A stretch of 52,610 bases of DNA. Origin: Candidatus Obscuribacterales bacterium (lineage in GTDB: Bacteria > Cyanobacteriota > Vampirovibrionia > Obscuribacterales > Obscuribacteraceae). The DNA lies in assembly GCA_019747875.1 (NCBI GenBank), contig JAIEQI010000102.1, positions 1 to 52,610 on the forward strand. Reading direction: 5' to 3'. Each line of letters opens with the position of its first letter. Position 1 is the stretch's first letter. The translations under genes and the position numbers were made by a program. The notes under the pieces were generated by a model. The model had not been told where the DNA came from, searched no databases, and saw only the letters and a program-made list of their open reading frames with translations. Below are positions 1 to 7,780 of this stretch, in pieces.

Positions 1-260
1 GATGTCCGCGCTCCATACTAGCTGCAAAAATCTGCACTAGACCAAGCTGAGATGAGATCGCCAACAGCATCATCTTGCCCGCCCATAAGTATGGGCAGCG
101 GACGTCCCGTCCGCGTTTACCTGTGCTCGAAAGTTCAAGAGTGTAAATCGCTCTGAAAAAACGGAGTCGGCAAGATGCCGATGTTCGCGAAAATCTATAC
201 AACAAGAACGGCTCTGTAAGGCTATGGGCGGACGGGACGTCCGCGCTCCATACTAAGCTG
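1..260. repeat. Direct and inverted short repeats at the left edge
   Basis: A stretch beginning with GTCCGCGCTCCATACTA occurs at about 4-20 and again at 239-255 in direct orientation. A 17-base segment at 98-114 is the exact reverse complement of 228-244, and each copy is itself a hairpin with a 7-bp GCGGACG/CGTCCGC stem and a 3-base loop. A further small hairpin, GCCCAT/ATGGGC, lies at 81-96. No gene is visible here. The pattern resembles a dispersed intergenic repeat family, cut by the window edge; no transposase is present. Confidence 0.6.
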
Positions 261-272
261 GAGCAGTCGCCC

Positions 273-1628
273 TTAGAGAGTGGCGTGCGGCGTGTCTTCT
301 TTTAGGGCTCCGGCGTGGACTGTCATGACTTTTGCGTCGGCGAGCCAGGCGTTGTTGATGCCACTGAGGTGGGTTGTGCTCATTATGGTTTGCATTTGAT
401 CTCCCACTGCAGAGAGCAAAAGTTGGGCGCGTTTTTCGTCTAATTCGGCAAGTACGTCGTCGAGCAAAAGTATTGGAGCTTCGTTTATTTCGTCTTGTAT
501 GCGCCTTAGCTCCGCAAGCTTTAGCGAAAGAACAATACTTCGTTGTTGTCCTTGGCTTGCGTAGGAGGCTGCGTCAGCTCCATTTAGTTTGAAGATCAAA
601 TTGTCTCTATGCGGACCGACGAGGCTTTGACGGCGGCGCAGTTCGAGCCAACGGCGTTCCTTCATCAGTTTCATCAAATATTTTGCCAGCTCAACATTTT
701 CCATTGAGCGGACTTCATTCATTGATTTCACTTCTGCACTCGTTTGTTTTTCGGTGCTCCGGGAATTGTCGTTGTCTGCGGATTTATTTCCGCCTGCATT
801 AGATTCCTTATCCAGATTGTTTTCAGATGAATCATTGTCTGGTGAAAAATCTTCCTCGTCCTCGTCTGTTGGGTTTGCTGTATTCAGCTCTTGCGCTCTA
901 AATGCATAATCAATTGTCAATTTCTCTTGGGAGCGCGACAGATGCGTCTGCTCGTTTTCCGCAATCGGCAATAGGCTGGCAAGCAAATCCAATCTCATTT
1001 TGATAATCTGGGTTCCGAATCGAGCAAGCTGTTTGTCCCAAACTAAAAGCTCGTCTTGGTCGCTAACGGAAAGTCGGCCCTTTTCTGAGAGTGTTTTCAA
1101 AAGTTTGTTTCTCTGCATCACAGACTTGGCGTAACTGCTAGTTACGTCGTGGAAGGAAGGGTGAAGTCTTATTGCCAAATTATCGAGCCAGTCTCGTCTG
1201 AATTTAGGTCCGCCGCGAAGCAAGTTGAGATCTTCTGCCGAAAAACTGACTGTAAGCAACCGGCCCAGTATTCCTTTTACTGATTGCTGGTGAACCCCGT
1301 TTACGAACATACTTTTTTGTGCCCGAGCATTTGCAACAGCATTTGGTGCAGAAGGTGATTTCATTTTCCAGTCCATGGAAAGAGATTCGTCGTATCCTCT
1401 TGCATGGTACTCGAGTTTTATGGATGCGTTCGAAGTGCCCCAGAGAACCAGCTCGCGCTCTTCTCCTGCGCGGTTGGATTTGCCGCTGCTAAGGAGATCG
1501 ATTGCTTCAAGCAGATTAGTTTTGCCCTGAGCATTTTCGCCGATAATTATGTTCTTGCCGCGACTGAAAGCAAGGCGTGCTTGTTTATAGTTTCGAAAAT
1601 TGTTGATAACTAATTCTTTGGCGTACAT
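273..1628 (-). CDS. recF: RecF DNA replication and repair ATPase
   Basis: RecF is an SMC-like ATPase that binds gapped DNA and helps RecO/RecR load RecA at stalled forks. The sequence shows the Walker A motif GENAQGKTN at residues 30-38, the RecF signature SQGQQRS near 358-364, and Walker B ILLLDDVLAELD near 386-397, all in the expected order. At 451 residues it is longer than the usual 360-390. The excess is mainly a strongly acidic, Ser/Asn-rich insertion at about 252-310, in the arm between the ATPase halves. ribF lies 56 bp upstream on the same strand and probably shares its transcript; gyrB is divergent nearby, echoing the common recF-gyrB association without dnaA/dnaN. The ATG start opens directly into the conserved LVINNFRNY strand, so the start is secure. 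Confidence 0.95.
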   Translation of the reverse strand: MYAKELVINNFRNYKQARLAFSRGKNIIIGENAQGKTNLLEAIDLLSSGKSNRAGEERELVLWGTSNASIKLEYHARGYDESLSMDWKMKSPSAPNAVANARAQKSMFVNGVHQQSVKGILGRLLTVSFSAEDLNLLRGGPKFRRDWLDNLAIRLHPSFHDVTSSYAKSVMQRNKLLKTLSEKGRLSVSDQDELLVWDKQLARFGTQIIKMRLDLLASLLPIAENEQTHLSRSQEKLTIDYAFRAQELNTANPTDEDEEDFSPDNDSSENNLDKESNAGGNKSADNDNSRSTEKQTSAEVKSMNEVRSMENVELAKYLMKLMKERRWLELRRRQSLVGPHRDNLIFKLNGADAASYASQGQQRSIVLSLKLAELRRIQDEINEAPILLLDDVLAELDEKRAQLLLSAVGDQMQTIMSTTHLSGINNAWLADAKVMTVHAGALKEDTPHATL

Positions 1629-1684
1629 GCGATTTGAAAACGACAGACAGTGTCGTCATGATATCTGATTCTGGATTTAATTGG

Positions 1685-2791
1685 CTAGATCAAGCTGCCG
1701 CCGAGCGATGCGATGGCTTTGTCGCCCGAAAGATGTTTTTTCGCCGTTTCGCAGTCCGCCAGTATCTGTGCTTTGAGTTCATCTATGCCGGCGAATTTTC
1801 GTTCCTGGCGAATGAAATTGAGGAAGCGAACTGTCATGTATTGATCGTAGATATCGGCATTGAAATCGAAGATGTGCACCTCTGTCTTTGAGAGGTTGCT
1901 TTCACCGAAGGTGGGGCGCAAGCCGACATTTATAACGCAAGCGTAGTTGTTGCCATTTTCGAGTCGGCAATATCCTGAGTAAACCCCTCTTGCTGGGATG
2001 ATCAACTCTTCGGCGCATTCTACATTTGCTGTCGGAAAGCCGATTGACTTGCCTCGTCCGTCGCCGCGAACTACTTGACCGTGAACGGCATAGGGTCTGC
2101 CTAGAAGTTTTCGAGCCAGTTCTACGTCGGACTGCGAGAGTGCTTCTCTTATTCGTGAACTTGAGACCGGTGCGCCGTCGATGTCGACTTCAGGAGCTAC
2201 GTGAACGGAAAAGCCCATGTCTTTACCCAATTCAGCCAATAGTTCCGGGGTTCCGACGCGGTTGCGTCCGAAGCGGTGATTAAAGCCTACCGAAAGCGAG
2301 CAGGCGCCCATAGATTCGACAAGAACTTGTTGGACGTAGTCAGCGGGAGCCAGGCGACATAATTCTTCCGTAAAGGACAAAATAAGGGCTGCTTCGATAC
2401 CTAGCTCTTCGCATATCTCCAGCCTTTGTTCTGGCAAAGTCAACAAGGGTGGCGATTTGCCCAGGGTGAGAGCGCGTGGATGTTCCTTAAAGGTTATGAC
2501 GGCTGGTACGGCGTCGTGGATTGCAGCCTCGCTTACTGCCTTCTTGATGACTGCCTGGTGCCCAGGATGAACGCCATCAAAGAATCCAAGCGCCAAGGAT
2601 GAACGCTTGAGAAGCCCGGGCTTTATTTCATAGAACGTTTTCAAGTTAGTTTCCGGCAGGTCATCAGAATACCAATCACCCAAGTATAGTAGTTTTCGCG
2701 ATCTGACCCAAGTATTTTGCCGTATCTTGAGCAAAAGACTGCTGTTTTCGGCATTTCTTAAACTCTTAGGGGAGCTTAGCTGAATTTGCAC
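1685..2791 (-). CDS. ribF: Bifunctional riboflavin kinase / FAD synthetase RibF
   Basis: RibF phosphorylates riboflavin to FMN and adenylates FMN to FAD in the cytoplasm. The N-terminal nucleotidyltransferase motif GFFDGVHPGH is at about residues 69-78 and the flavin-binding SSSRIREAL segment follows near 210. The C-terminal kinase half begins at GRPYAVHGQVVRGDGRGKSIGFPTANV, split here only by naming, and carries the GKxxGFPTAN motif. At 368 residues it exceeds the usual 300-330, because roughly 45-60 residues precede the first conserved strand. The listed start is a GTG and no ATG lies before the FDGVHPGH motif, so the true start may be a later GTG or TTG. It is the first gene of a likely ribF-recF transcript. 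Confidence 0.93.
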   Translation of the reverse strand: MQIQLSSPKSLRNAENSSLLLKIRQNTWVRSRKLLYLGDWYSDDLPETNLKTFYEIKPGLLKRSSLALGFFDGVHPGHQAVIKKAVSEAAIHDAVPAVITFKEHPRALTLGKSPPLLTLPEQRLEICEELGIEAALILSFTEELCRLAPADYVQQVLVESMGACSLSVGFNHRFGRNRVGTPELLAELGKDMGFSVHVAPEVDIDGAPVSSSRIREALSQSDVELARKLLGRPYAVHGQVVRGDGRGKSIGFPTANVECAEELIIPARGVYSGYCRLENGNNYACVINVGLRPTFGESNLSKTEVHIFDFNADIYDQYMTVRFLNFIRQERKFAGIDELKAQILADCETAKKHLSGDKAIASLGGSLI

Positions 2792-3362
2792 GCGTAAGAT
2801 CTTTTCTGGGTCCTAGACGTTGGCGACAGGATGGGCATCTTCTTCGTTTTTGCGGCAAAATTTATTTCGGACAAACTTCCAAACTTCGTCAGAATCTGTT
2901 TACCTGAGATTCACACGGTTGGCTTTGCGCTGCCAAAATTGATCATAGCTCTTGACACAGATTGACTTAATCGGCCTCCAATTTCTCAAATGATCTAGTG
3001 ATCAGGTTCTGACTCAAGTTCGCTTGCTATGCCAATCCCATGGCTTCTGCGATTCTGAATTAGACCTTGTTTTTTTTGACACAAACGGACTGTTTGACCC
3101 CATTTCCGGTCTTTGCAGCATGTCTTGCCGCAGCTATATGGCAAGATCCTTTGAGTTCATGCCCAAGCTCTTTAGTCTGTCAGGATCCTGAAGCGAGCTA
3201 TATTTTGGATATTTTTTACCCTCGAAAAAGATCATTTATTTTCATGAGTAATTCTTGCAAAATGCGCTTGCTGAGAGGCTTATCTCTTCTAATCATGTTA
3301 AAATAAAGACTGTTCAGGAGCCTGCAAAACAGGTTCCCTGTAGAGCTTCTTGGGAAGCCCGC
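2792..3362. other. Divergent intergenic region between ribF and gyrB
   Basis: This 571-bp region separates the divergent ribF-recF and gyrB transcripts and should hold both promoters. TTGACA-like hexamers occur at 2952-2957 and 3076-3081, but neither has a convincing -10 element at 16-18 bp on the plus strand. I see no RNA gene, strong hairpin or repeat. Short open frames here, such as 3067-3306, have no coding character and overlap the gyrB upstream region. Confidence 0.5.
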
Positions 3363-5501
3363 ATGGGCTTAGAAATTGGTGACAGAATGGCGAAAGCAGC
3401 AGGTACACCTGAAGGCGAAGATATCGAAAACGCAGCCGGTGTGGAAGACGGATCCAAAACCAACGGCGATTACTCAGCTAAGAATATAGAGGTCCTAGAA
3501 GGGCTGGAGGCTGTTCGTAAACGTCCTGGTATGTATATCGGTACAACAGGACCTAAGGGACTCCACCATCTTGTTTATGAGATTGTGGACAATTCTGTCG
3601 ACGAAGCTTTAGCTGGTCATTGTAAGAATATTCAGGTGACTATTAATGAGGATAGCTCAGTCACAGTTGAAGATGACGGTCGCGGAATCCCGATCGACAT
3701 CGTTGAGAAAACTGGAAAGAGTGCTGTCGAAACTGTCTTTACTGTCTTGCACGCCGGCGGAAAATTCGGCGGTGGCGGCTATAAAGTGTCGGGCGGTTTG
3801 CACGGAGTTGGTGCTTCGGTTGTAAATGCCTTGTCTGAAAAACTGGAAGTAGAAGTTCATCGTGAAGGGCAAAGCTACAAACAGGTTTACCGTCGTGGCG
3901 ATCCTGATGGTGGTTTGCAATCATTAGGTGCCACTGAAAAACGCGGCACCAAGGTAACGTTTTGGCCAGATGATGAGATCTTCCACGAATTCGAAGATGA
4001 TGTCCGTGTTTGCATTCGCGTCCAGTGGGATGTATTGCAGCAACGTCTTCGAGAAATGGCCTATCTAAACAAAGGCTTGTGCATTGTATTTACGGATAAG
4101 CGCGATCCTCAGCGTAGTGAAACATATCATTATGAGGGCGGCATAGGCAGTTATGTCGAATATCTGAATGATACGAAAACATCGCTCCATAAACCGCCGA
4201 TTTACTTGGATGCTGTAGTTGATCGCTACGAGACCGAGAAGGAAAAACCGGAAGCGGAGAGAGAGAAGGTCGTCATCGAGTGCGCCTTGCAATGGACAGA
4301 TGTCTATGCTGAAACAAGCTTCAGTTTCGTAAATAACATTGATACCAGAGATGGTGGCACTCACTTGACTGGCTTCAGAATGGGATTGCGTCAAGCAATC
4401 AACAATTACGTCAAAGACAGAGAGTTAATCAAGAAAACTGATGACGACTTTGCTCGTGAAGACATCATGGAAGGATTAACAGCGATTGTCTCTGTTAAGG
4501 TTGGAGACCCTCAGTTCGAAGGTCAAACTAAAGAGCGTCTCGGTAACCGCGAAGTGCAAGGCTTGGTCTCTAAGGAAGTGAATTCTTCCATGATGGCCTG
4601 GCTCGATAAGAATCCGAAGGAAGCCAAAATAATCTTCCAGAAGATTCAGCAGGCGAAGGCGGCCCGCGAAGCTGCTCAAAAAGCGCGCCAGTTGGTGCGA
4701 AGACAAACGGCGTTGGAGAATTCGAGTTTGCCGGATAAGCTAGCAGACTGCTCGGAGAAGGATGCATCGAAGTGCGAGATTTACCTTGTGGAAGGTGACT
4801 CCGCTGGTGGTTCCGCCAAGCAAGGGCGTGATCGGACATTCCAGGCGATCTTGCCGCTGAGAGGAAAAATTCTCAATGTCGAGCGCGTTCAACCAGGACG
4901 TATTTATGAGAATGCTGAAGTTCAAGCGATGATACAAGCGCTTGGGTTGAGCATTAAAGAGAAGGAAGAGGATGAAGAGGGCGGTGCCCCTGCTCCTTCC
5001 AGTAAGAGCAGTAAGAGTGCAGGTCTCTTGAGACCCAATGCAACCAATCATGATCTTTCAAAGTTGAGATATCACAAAGTAATCATCATGACGGATGCTG
5101 ACGTAGACGGCAGTCACATCAGAACCCTTCTACTTACATTCTTCTTCCGCTATGCACGTCCATTAGTTGAAAAAGGATATGTGTATATCGCTCAACCGCC
5201 TCTGTACAAAGTAGAAAGAGGTAAGAAGGTCGAATATTGCTACAACGAGCATAAGCTGCAAGCGGTCTTGGCTGAGATGGGTGATAAGGCGGTAATTCAG
5301 CGCTTCAAAGGCTTGGGTGAAATGATGCCTCAGCAACTTTGGGACACTACAATGAATCCGGAAACCCGTACTTTAAAGAAAGTGACCGTAGATGATGCCA
5401 CGGACGCTGATCATACTTTCGATTTGCTGATGGGAGAGGCCGTAGGCCCCCGCCGTGAGTTTATCGAGACAAACGCTGACAAAGGAAACCTGGATATCTA
5501 G
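3363..5501 (+). CDS. gyrB: DNA gyrase subunit B
   Basis: GyrB supplies the ATPase and part of the cleavage core of DNA gyrase, which negatively supercoils DNA with GyrA. The protein shows the GHKL ATPase start (EVLEGLEAVRKRPGMYIG, VDNSVDEA, DGRGIP, GGLHGVGASVVNALS), the TOPRIM motifs EGDSAGGSA and DADVDGSHI, and the C-terminal RFKGLGEM tail. An open frame continues upstream to a TTG at 3255. I prefer ATG 3363, preceded by GGGAAG five bases away, giving 712 residues; ATG 3387 is also possible. Compared with usual GyrB near 640 residues, there is a non-conserved charged N-terminal lead and an acidic/Ser-Lys-rich insertion of about 25-30 residues just before the DADVDG motif. Location beside recF favours gyrB over parE. 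Confidence 0.95.
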   Translation: MGLEIGDRMAKAAGTPEGEDIENAAGVEDGSKTNGDYSAKNIEVLEGLEAVRKRPGMYIGTTGPKGLHHLVYEIVDNSVDEALAGHCKNIQVTINEDSSVTVEDDGRGIPIDIVEKTGKSAVETVFTVLHAGGKFGGGGYKVSGGLHGVGASVVNALSEKLEVEVHREGQSYKQVYRRGDPDGGLQSLGATEKRGTKVTFWPDDEIFHEFEDDVRVCIRVQWDVLQQRLREMAYLNKGLCIVFTDKRDPQRSETYHYEGGIGSYVEYLNDTKTSLHKPPIYLDAVVDRYETEKEKPEAEREKVVIECALQWTDVYAETSFSFVNNIDTRDGGTHLTGFRMGLRQAINNYVKDRELIKKTDDDFAREDIMEGLTAIVSVKVGDPQFEGQTKERLGNREVQGLVSKEVNSSMMAWLDKNPKEAKIIFQKIQQAKAAREAAQKARQLVRRQTALENSSLPDKLADCSEKDASKCEIYLVEGDSAGGSAKQGRDRTFQAILPLRGKILNVERVQPGRIYENAEVQAMIQALGLSIKEKEEDEEGGAPAPSSKSSKSAGLLRPNATNHDLSKLRYHKVIIMTDADVDGSHIRTLLLTFFFRYARPLVEKGYVYIAQPPLYKVERGKKVEYCYNEHKLQAVLAEMGDKAVIQRFKGLGEMMPQQLWDTTMNPETRTLKKVTVDDATDADHTFDLLMGEAVGPRREFIETNADKGNLDI

Positions 5502-5539
5502 TTGTTGCCGCGCCCGTCCAAAAGCTGTAAAGGTAAGTC

Positions 5540-6112
5540 ATGTCAGAAAGCGCAACTCGACGCCTAACTGCTGAATCGGCGAAAAACGTTGTTGGGCATT
5601 TCGCTGACTATCTTAACGGCAAATCTGCTGTCATTCAGATTCAGGAAAATAAGCAACCCGAAGCCGGGTTGCCTGTGCATCTTGATGGGGAAGCTTTTAT
5701 TGCGGGATTTGTTGAATATCTCAAGTCGATGCAGATCGACCCAGCTCCAGCTCTGGAGACCTTTGCAGATATTTTGGAAATTTCGTCATATGTAAGGGCG
5801 GGTGGAGCTAAAAGTTGTCTCTATCGTCTTGAAACTGGATGCTCAATTTCGCCCACTGATTTTTACGATAGCCTTTCGGAACAGTTGCGTTTTTCGTATC
5901 AAAACGGAAAATTAGTTTCAGTGTCAAACGGCGGATCAGCTACTTCTACCCCGGGCTCGTCTAGCGCCAGCGCTGTTTCGATGCTGCAAAAGTTGCGTTC
6001 TGTGAGCGAGTCCGATGAGGAAATTGTTCAGCAATTGCAGGTCAAGATAGATGCGAATTTGCTTTTGTTGGCTCAAAAGCTGGAGGCCTTAACGCAGGAT
6101 CCGTTTCTATGA
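5540..6112 (+). CDS. Uncharacterised protein between gyrB and a CDP-alcohol transferase
   Basis: I do not recognise this 190-residue protein. No signal peptide or membrane segment is visible. It has an alpha/beta N-terminal part to about residue 130, then a Ser/Gly/Ala/Thr-rich linker at roughly 131-150 (GGSATSTPGSSS), then an amphipathic helix (MLQKLRSVSESDEEIVQQLQVKIDANLLLLAQKLEAL) that looks capable of oligomerisation. It starts with ATG 38 bp after gyrB, behind AAAGGTAAG, and its TGA overlaps the ATG of the next gene as ATGA. That coupling suggests co-expression with the phospholipid synthase gene, but gives no function by itself. Confidence 0.75.
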   Translation: MSESATRRLTAESAKNVVGHFADYLNGKSAVIQIQENKQPEAGLPVHLDGEAFIAGFVEYLKSMQIDPAPALETFADILEISSYVRAGGAKSCLYRLETGCSISPTDFYDSLSEQLRFSYQNGKLVSVSNGGSATSTPGSSSASAVSMLQKLRSVSESDEEIVQQLQVKIDANLLLLAQKLEALTQDPFL

Positions 6113-6699
6113 ACGTTCCCAATACGATAACACTTGTTCGCGTGGTCATAGCGCTGTTCGTAATGTGGATGTTGTTTCTACCGCAGGACAACATGATAAT
6201 TACTTGCACCGTTTTGACTGCACTTGTAATTTGGGGCGATGGTCTTGATGGTTATTTTGCACGGAAACTGAATCAATGCACAAAGCTCGGTGCAATACTC
6301 GATATTGCCGGTGATCGCGCTGTCGAAATGATGTATTGGATCGCGTTTGCTGTTTTGAACTGGATACCGCTATGGGTTCCTCTTCTCTTTTTAGTTCGAG
6401 GGACTTTCGTTGATGCAATCCGAGCTCAAGCAAGCGAGCAAGGTTTAACAGCATTTGGAGAGAAAACTATGATGCAGTCAGGCTTGGGCAAGTTCCTGGT
6501 TGCATCTAATTTCAGCCGCTTTACCTATGCAGTAGCAAAAGCCCTGGCATTTTGTTTTTTGATACTGGGTCATTATTCAGGTCTTGCAAACAGTGCTTTG
6601 CCTCAAGTCGCCATGGTCATGGTTTACATCTCCGCCGCATTCTGCGTCTTGAGAGGACTGCCAGTTCTTGTCGAAGGCCGCCGGCTGATGCAAGGGTAG
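6109..6699 (+). CDS. pgsA: CDP-alcohol phosphatidyltransferase (PgsA-like)
   Basis: Members of this family transfer an alcohol phosphate from or to a CDP-linked lipid at the inner membrane; PgsA makes phosphatidylglycerol phosphate from CDP-diacylglycerol and glycerol 3-phosphate. The full catalytic signature D-x2-DG-x2-AR-x8-G-x3-D-x3-D is intact at D44, D47, G48, A51, R52, G61, D65 and D69. The N-terminal MNVPNTITLVRVV and several hydrophobic segments fit an integral membrane enzyme of 196 residues, a typical PgsA length. The substrate could instead be another alcohol such as inositol phosphate or serine, so the symbol is a best guess. The start overlaps the preceding stop, and the 3' end overlaps a convergent regulator gene by 123 bp. 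Confidence 0.88.
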   Translation: MNVPNTITLVRVVIALFVMWMLFLPQDNMIITCTVLTALVIWGDGLDGYFARKLNQCTKLGAILDIAGDRAVEMMYWIAFAVLNWIPLWVPLLFLVRGTFVDAIRAQASEQGLTAFGEKTMMQSGLGKFLVASNFSRFTYAVAKALAFCFLILGHYSGLANSALPQVAMVMVYISAAFCVLRGLPVLVEGRRLMQG

Positions 6700-7164
6700 G
6701 AGGTCAGTTGGCCTCAACCCAAACTGTCTCTGCAATTCTCTTCTTTCTTCTTCCATCTCCTTAATTCCGATTGTAAGAACTTCTGCAATCTCTTGTATCT
6801 TTTTTAGCGAAGTTTGCTGATATTCTTCCTTCTCGTACTTGTAGATGGATTGTCTTGAGACATTAGCTCTAGCACCCAAAGTAGATTGGGACCATCCCAG
6901 AGATAGACGAACCATAATTAGTTCTTTGCCTATTAGTTTTGCAGTTTCCAGTGAGAACTTTTCTGTAATTTTGTTTGATTGCGCGAACTCTTCAACTTCA
7001 GCTTCCAATTTCCTCGAGGCTTCATCAAGAATAAGGCTGATGCTTTGAGCGATGTCTTCGCCTGGAACTATTCGATTAACCAATCGTTCCACTTCCCGCT
7101 TTGCGTTGCGAAGGTGGTTAATGCGTTGCTTCAAGATTGATGCTTGTTTGGTGTTTTTAATCAT
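6577..7164 (-). CDS. XRE-family helix-turn-helix regulator
   Basis: This 195-residue protein is probably a DNA-binding transcription regulator. Residues about 80-132 form a Cro/C1-type helix-turn-helix (IGKELIMVRLSLGWSQSTLGARANVSRQSIYKYEK), where SQSTLG and SRQSIYKYE match the two HTH helices. Residues 10-75 are charged and helical, possibly a dimerisation or partner-binding region. The last 40 residues (156-195) are antisense to the 3' end of the CDP-alcohol transferase gene and look unlike a conserved domain, so they may be a recent read-through extension. Upstream on the same strand a ribosome binding site (AGGAGC) serves a 7-codon open frame overlapping this gene's ATG. Regulatory targets cannot be read from the sequence. 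Confidence 0.8.
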   Translation of the reverse strand: MIKNTKQASILKQRINHLRNAKREVERLVNRIVPGEDIAQSISLILDEASRKLEAEVEEFAQSNKITEKFSLETAKLIGKELIMVRLSLGWSQSTLGARANVSRQSIYKYEKEEYQQTSLKKIQEIAEVLTIGIKEMEEERRELQRQFGLRPTDLLPLHQPAAFDKNWQSSQDAECGGDVNHDHGDLRQSTVCKT

Positions 7165-7180
7165 CTTGTTGTTCTGGCAT
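7157..7180 (-). other. Seven-codon upstream open frame overlapping the XRE gene start
   Basis: On the minus strand an ATG at 7180-7178 opens a 7-codon frame (MPEQQDD) that ends with TAA at 7159-7157, so it overlaps the regulator's ATG (7164-7162). It is preceded by AGGAGC at 7193-7188 with seven-base spacing, which is a better ribosome binding site than anything directly in front of the regulator ATG. It may couple translation into the regulator by termination-reinitiation, or may be chance. Confidence 0.3.
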
Positions 7181-7780
7181 AGTTGAAGCTCCTAATTAAA
7201 GAGACGCCCAACTTGATCAAAAAGTTCAGTTCAATTTGCGCTTGAAAACAAAATCCTGTTCTAGGACATTTTTGCCATATAGGGTTGAGGCCAAACTTCT
7301 TTGACATTGACAACCTCTGTCCAAAAAAATGCTGGTGCCCGAAAACATTGGTGCACAAGGTTAAGCAGCTCCAGTGAAATTGCTGTCGACTTTGCTCGAT
7401 GTAAAACATCTTTGACGTGCCCCAGGGCTGGCGAAACTAGCTCCAGTGACGCCAGAATTTCTCACACAAAAATAGGTGATCATTTTCTGACTGCTCATGA
7501 TCTGAGTTAGGTAACGTTGACCAGATAGGAACAATCTGGGACATGGTTCTGTGATAGAGGGACATGGTTCTGTGATAAAGGGACATGGTTCTGTGATGAA
7601 GGGACATGATTCTGTGATGAAGGGACATGATTCTGTGATGAAGCGACACCGTTATGCAGCTCAGACTTATCTTCCCAAGCCTGGCACCGAACTGCCTACT
7701 CTGGCGAAGCGGCTGCAGAACCCGATGGATTGATACTTCACTCTCGCTTCCGGGTACTTATCATGGGGGAGCCGCTAGTT
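7181..7780. other. Gene-poor region with a tandem repeat before the kinase gene
   Basis: About 600 bp lie between the divergent XRE regulator and the Ser/Thr kinase gene. The only structured content I see is the 21-bp tandem repeat at 7538-7642. Short frames on both strands here exist because the repeat length is a multiple of three. No toxin-like gene or RNA gene is evident. Confidence 0.5.
7538..7642. repeat. Five-copy 21-bp tandem repeat
   Basis: Five head-to-tail 21-bp units run from 7538 to 7642 (starts at 7538, 7559, 7580, 7601, 7622). The unit is GGGACATG(G/A)TTCTGTGAT followed by AGA, AAA or GAA, and differs between copies at only a few positions. A decayed sixth unit begins at 7643. 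There are no spacers, so it is not a CRISPR array. Iterated GGGACA-type motifs are known near the ends of some IS elements, where they bind transposase, but no transposase is present; regulator binding sites are another option. Confidence 0.85.

Noticed and set aside
2940..3100. Sigma-70 promoters at TTGACA-like hexamers upstream of gyrB
   Set aside because: No acceptable -10 element lies at the usual spacing from either hexamer.
3067..3306. 79-codon frame upstream of gyrB
   Set aside because: No ribosome binding site, no recognisable domain, composition typical of non-coding DNA, and it overlaps the likely gyrB control region.
7161..7409. 82-codon minus-strand frame ending in ATGA overlap with the XRE regulator, possible toxin partner
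   Set aside because: The sequence has no RelE/HigB or other toxin motif, no good ribosome binding site, and an atypical composition; the overlap is probably chance.
7538..7642. Possible CRISPR array
   Set aside because: Units are directly adjacent with no unique spacers, and no cas genes occur in the window.
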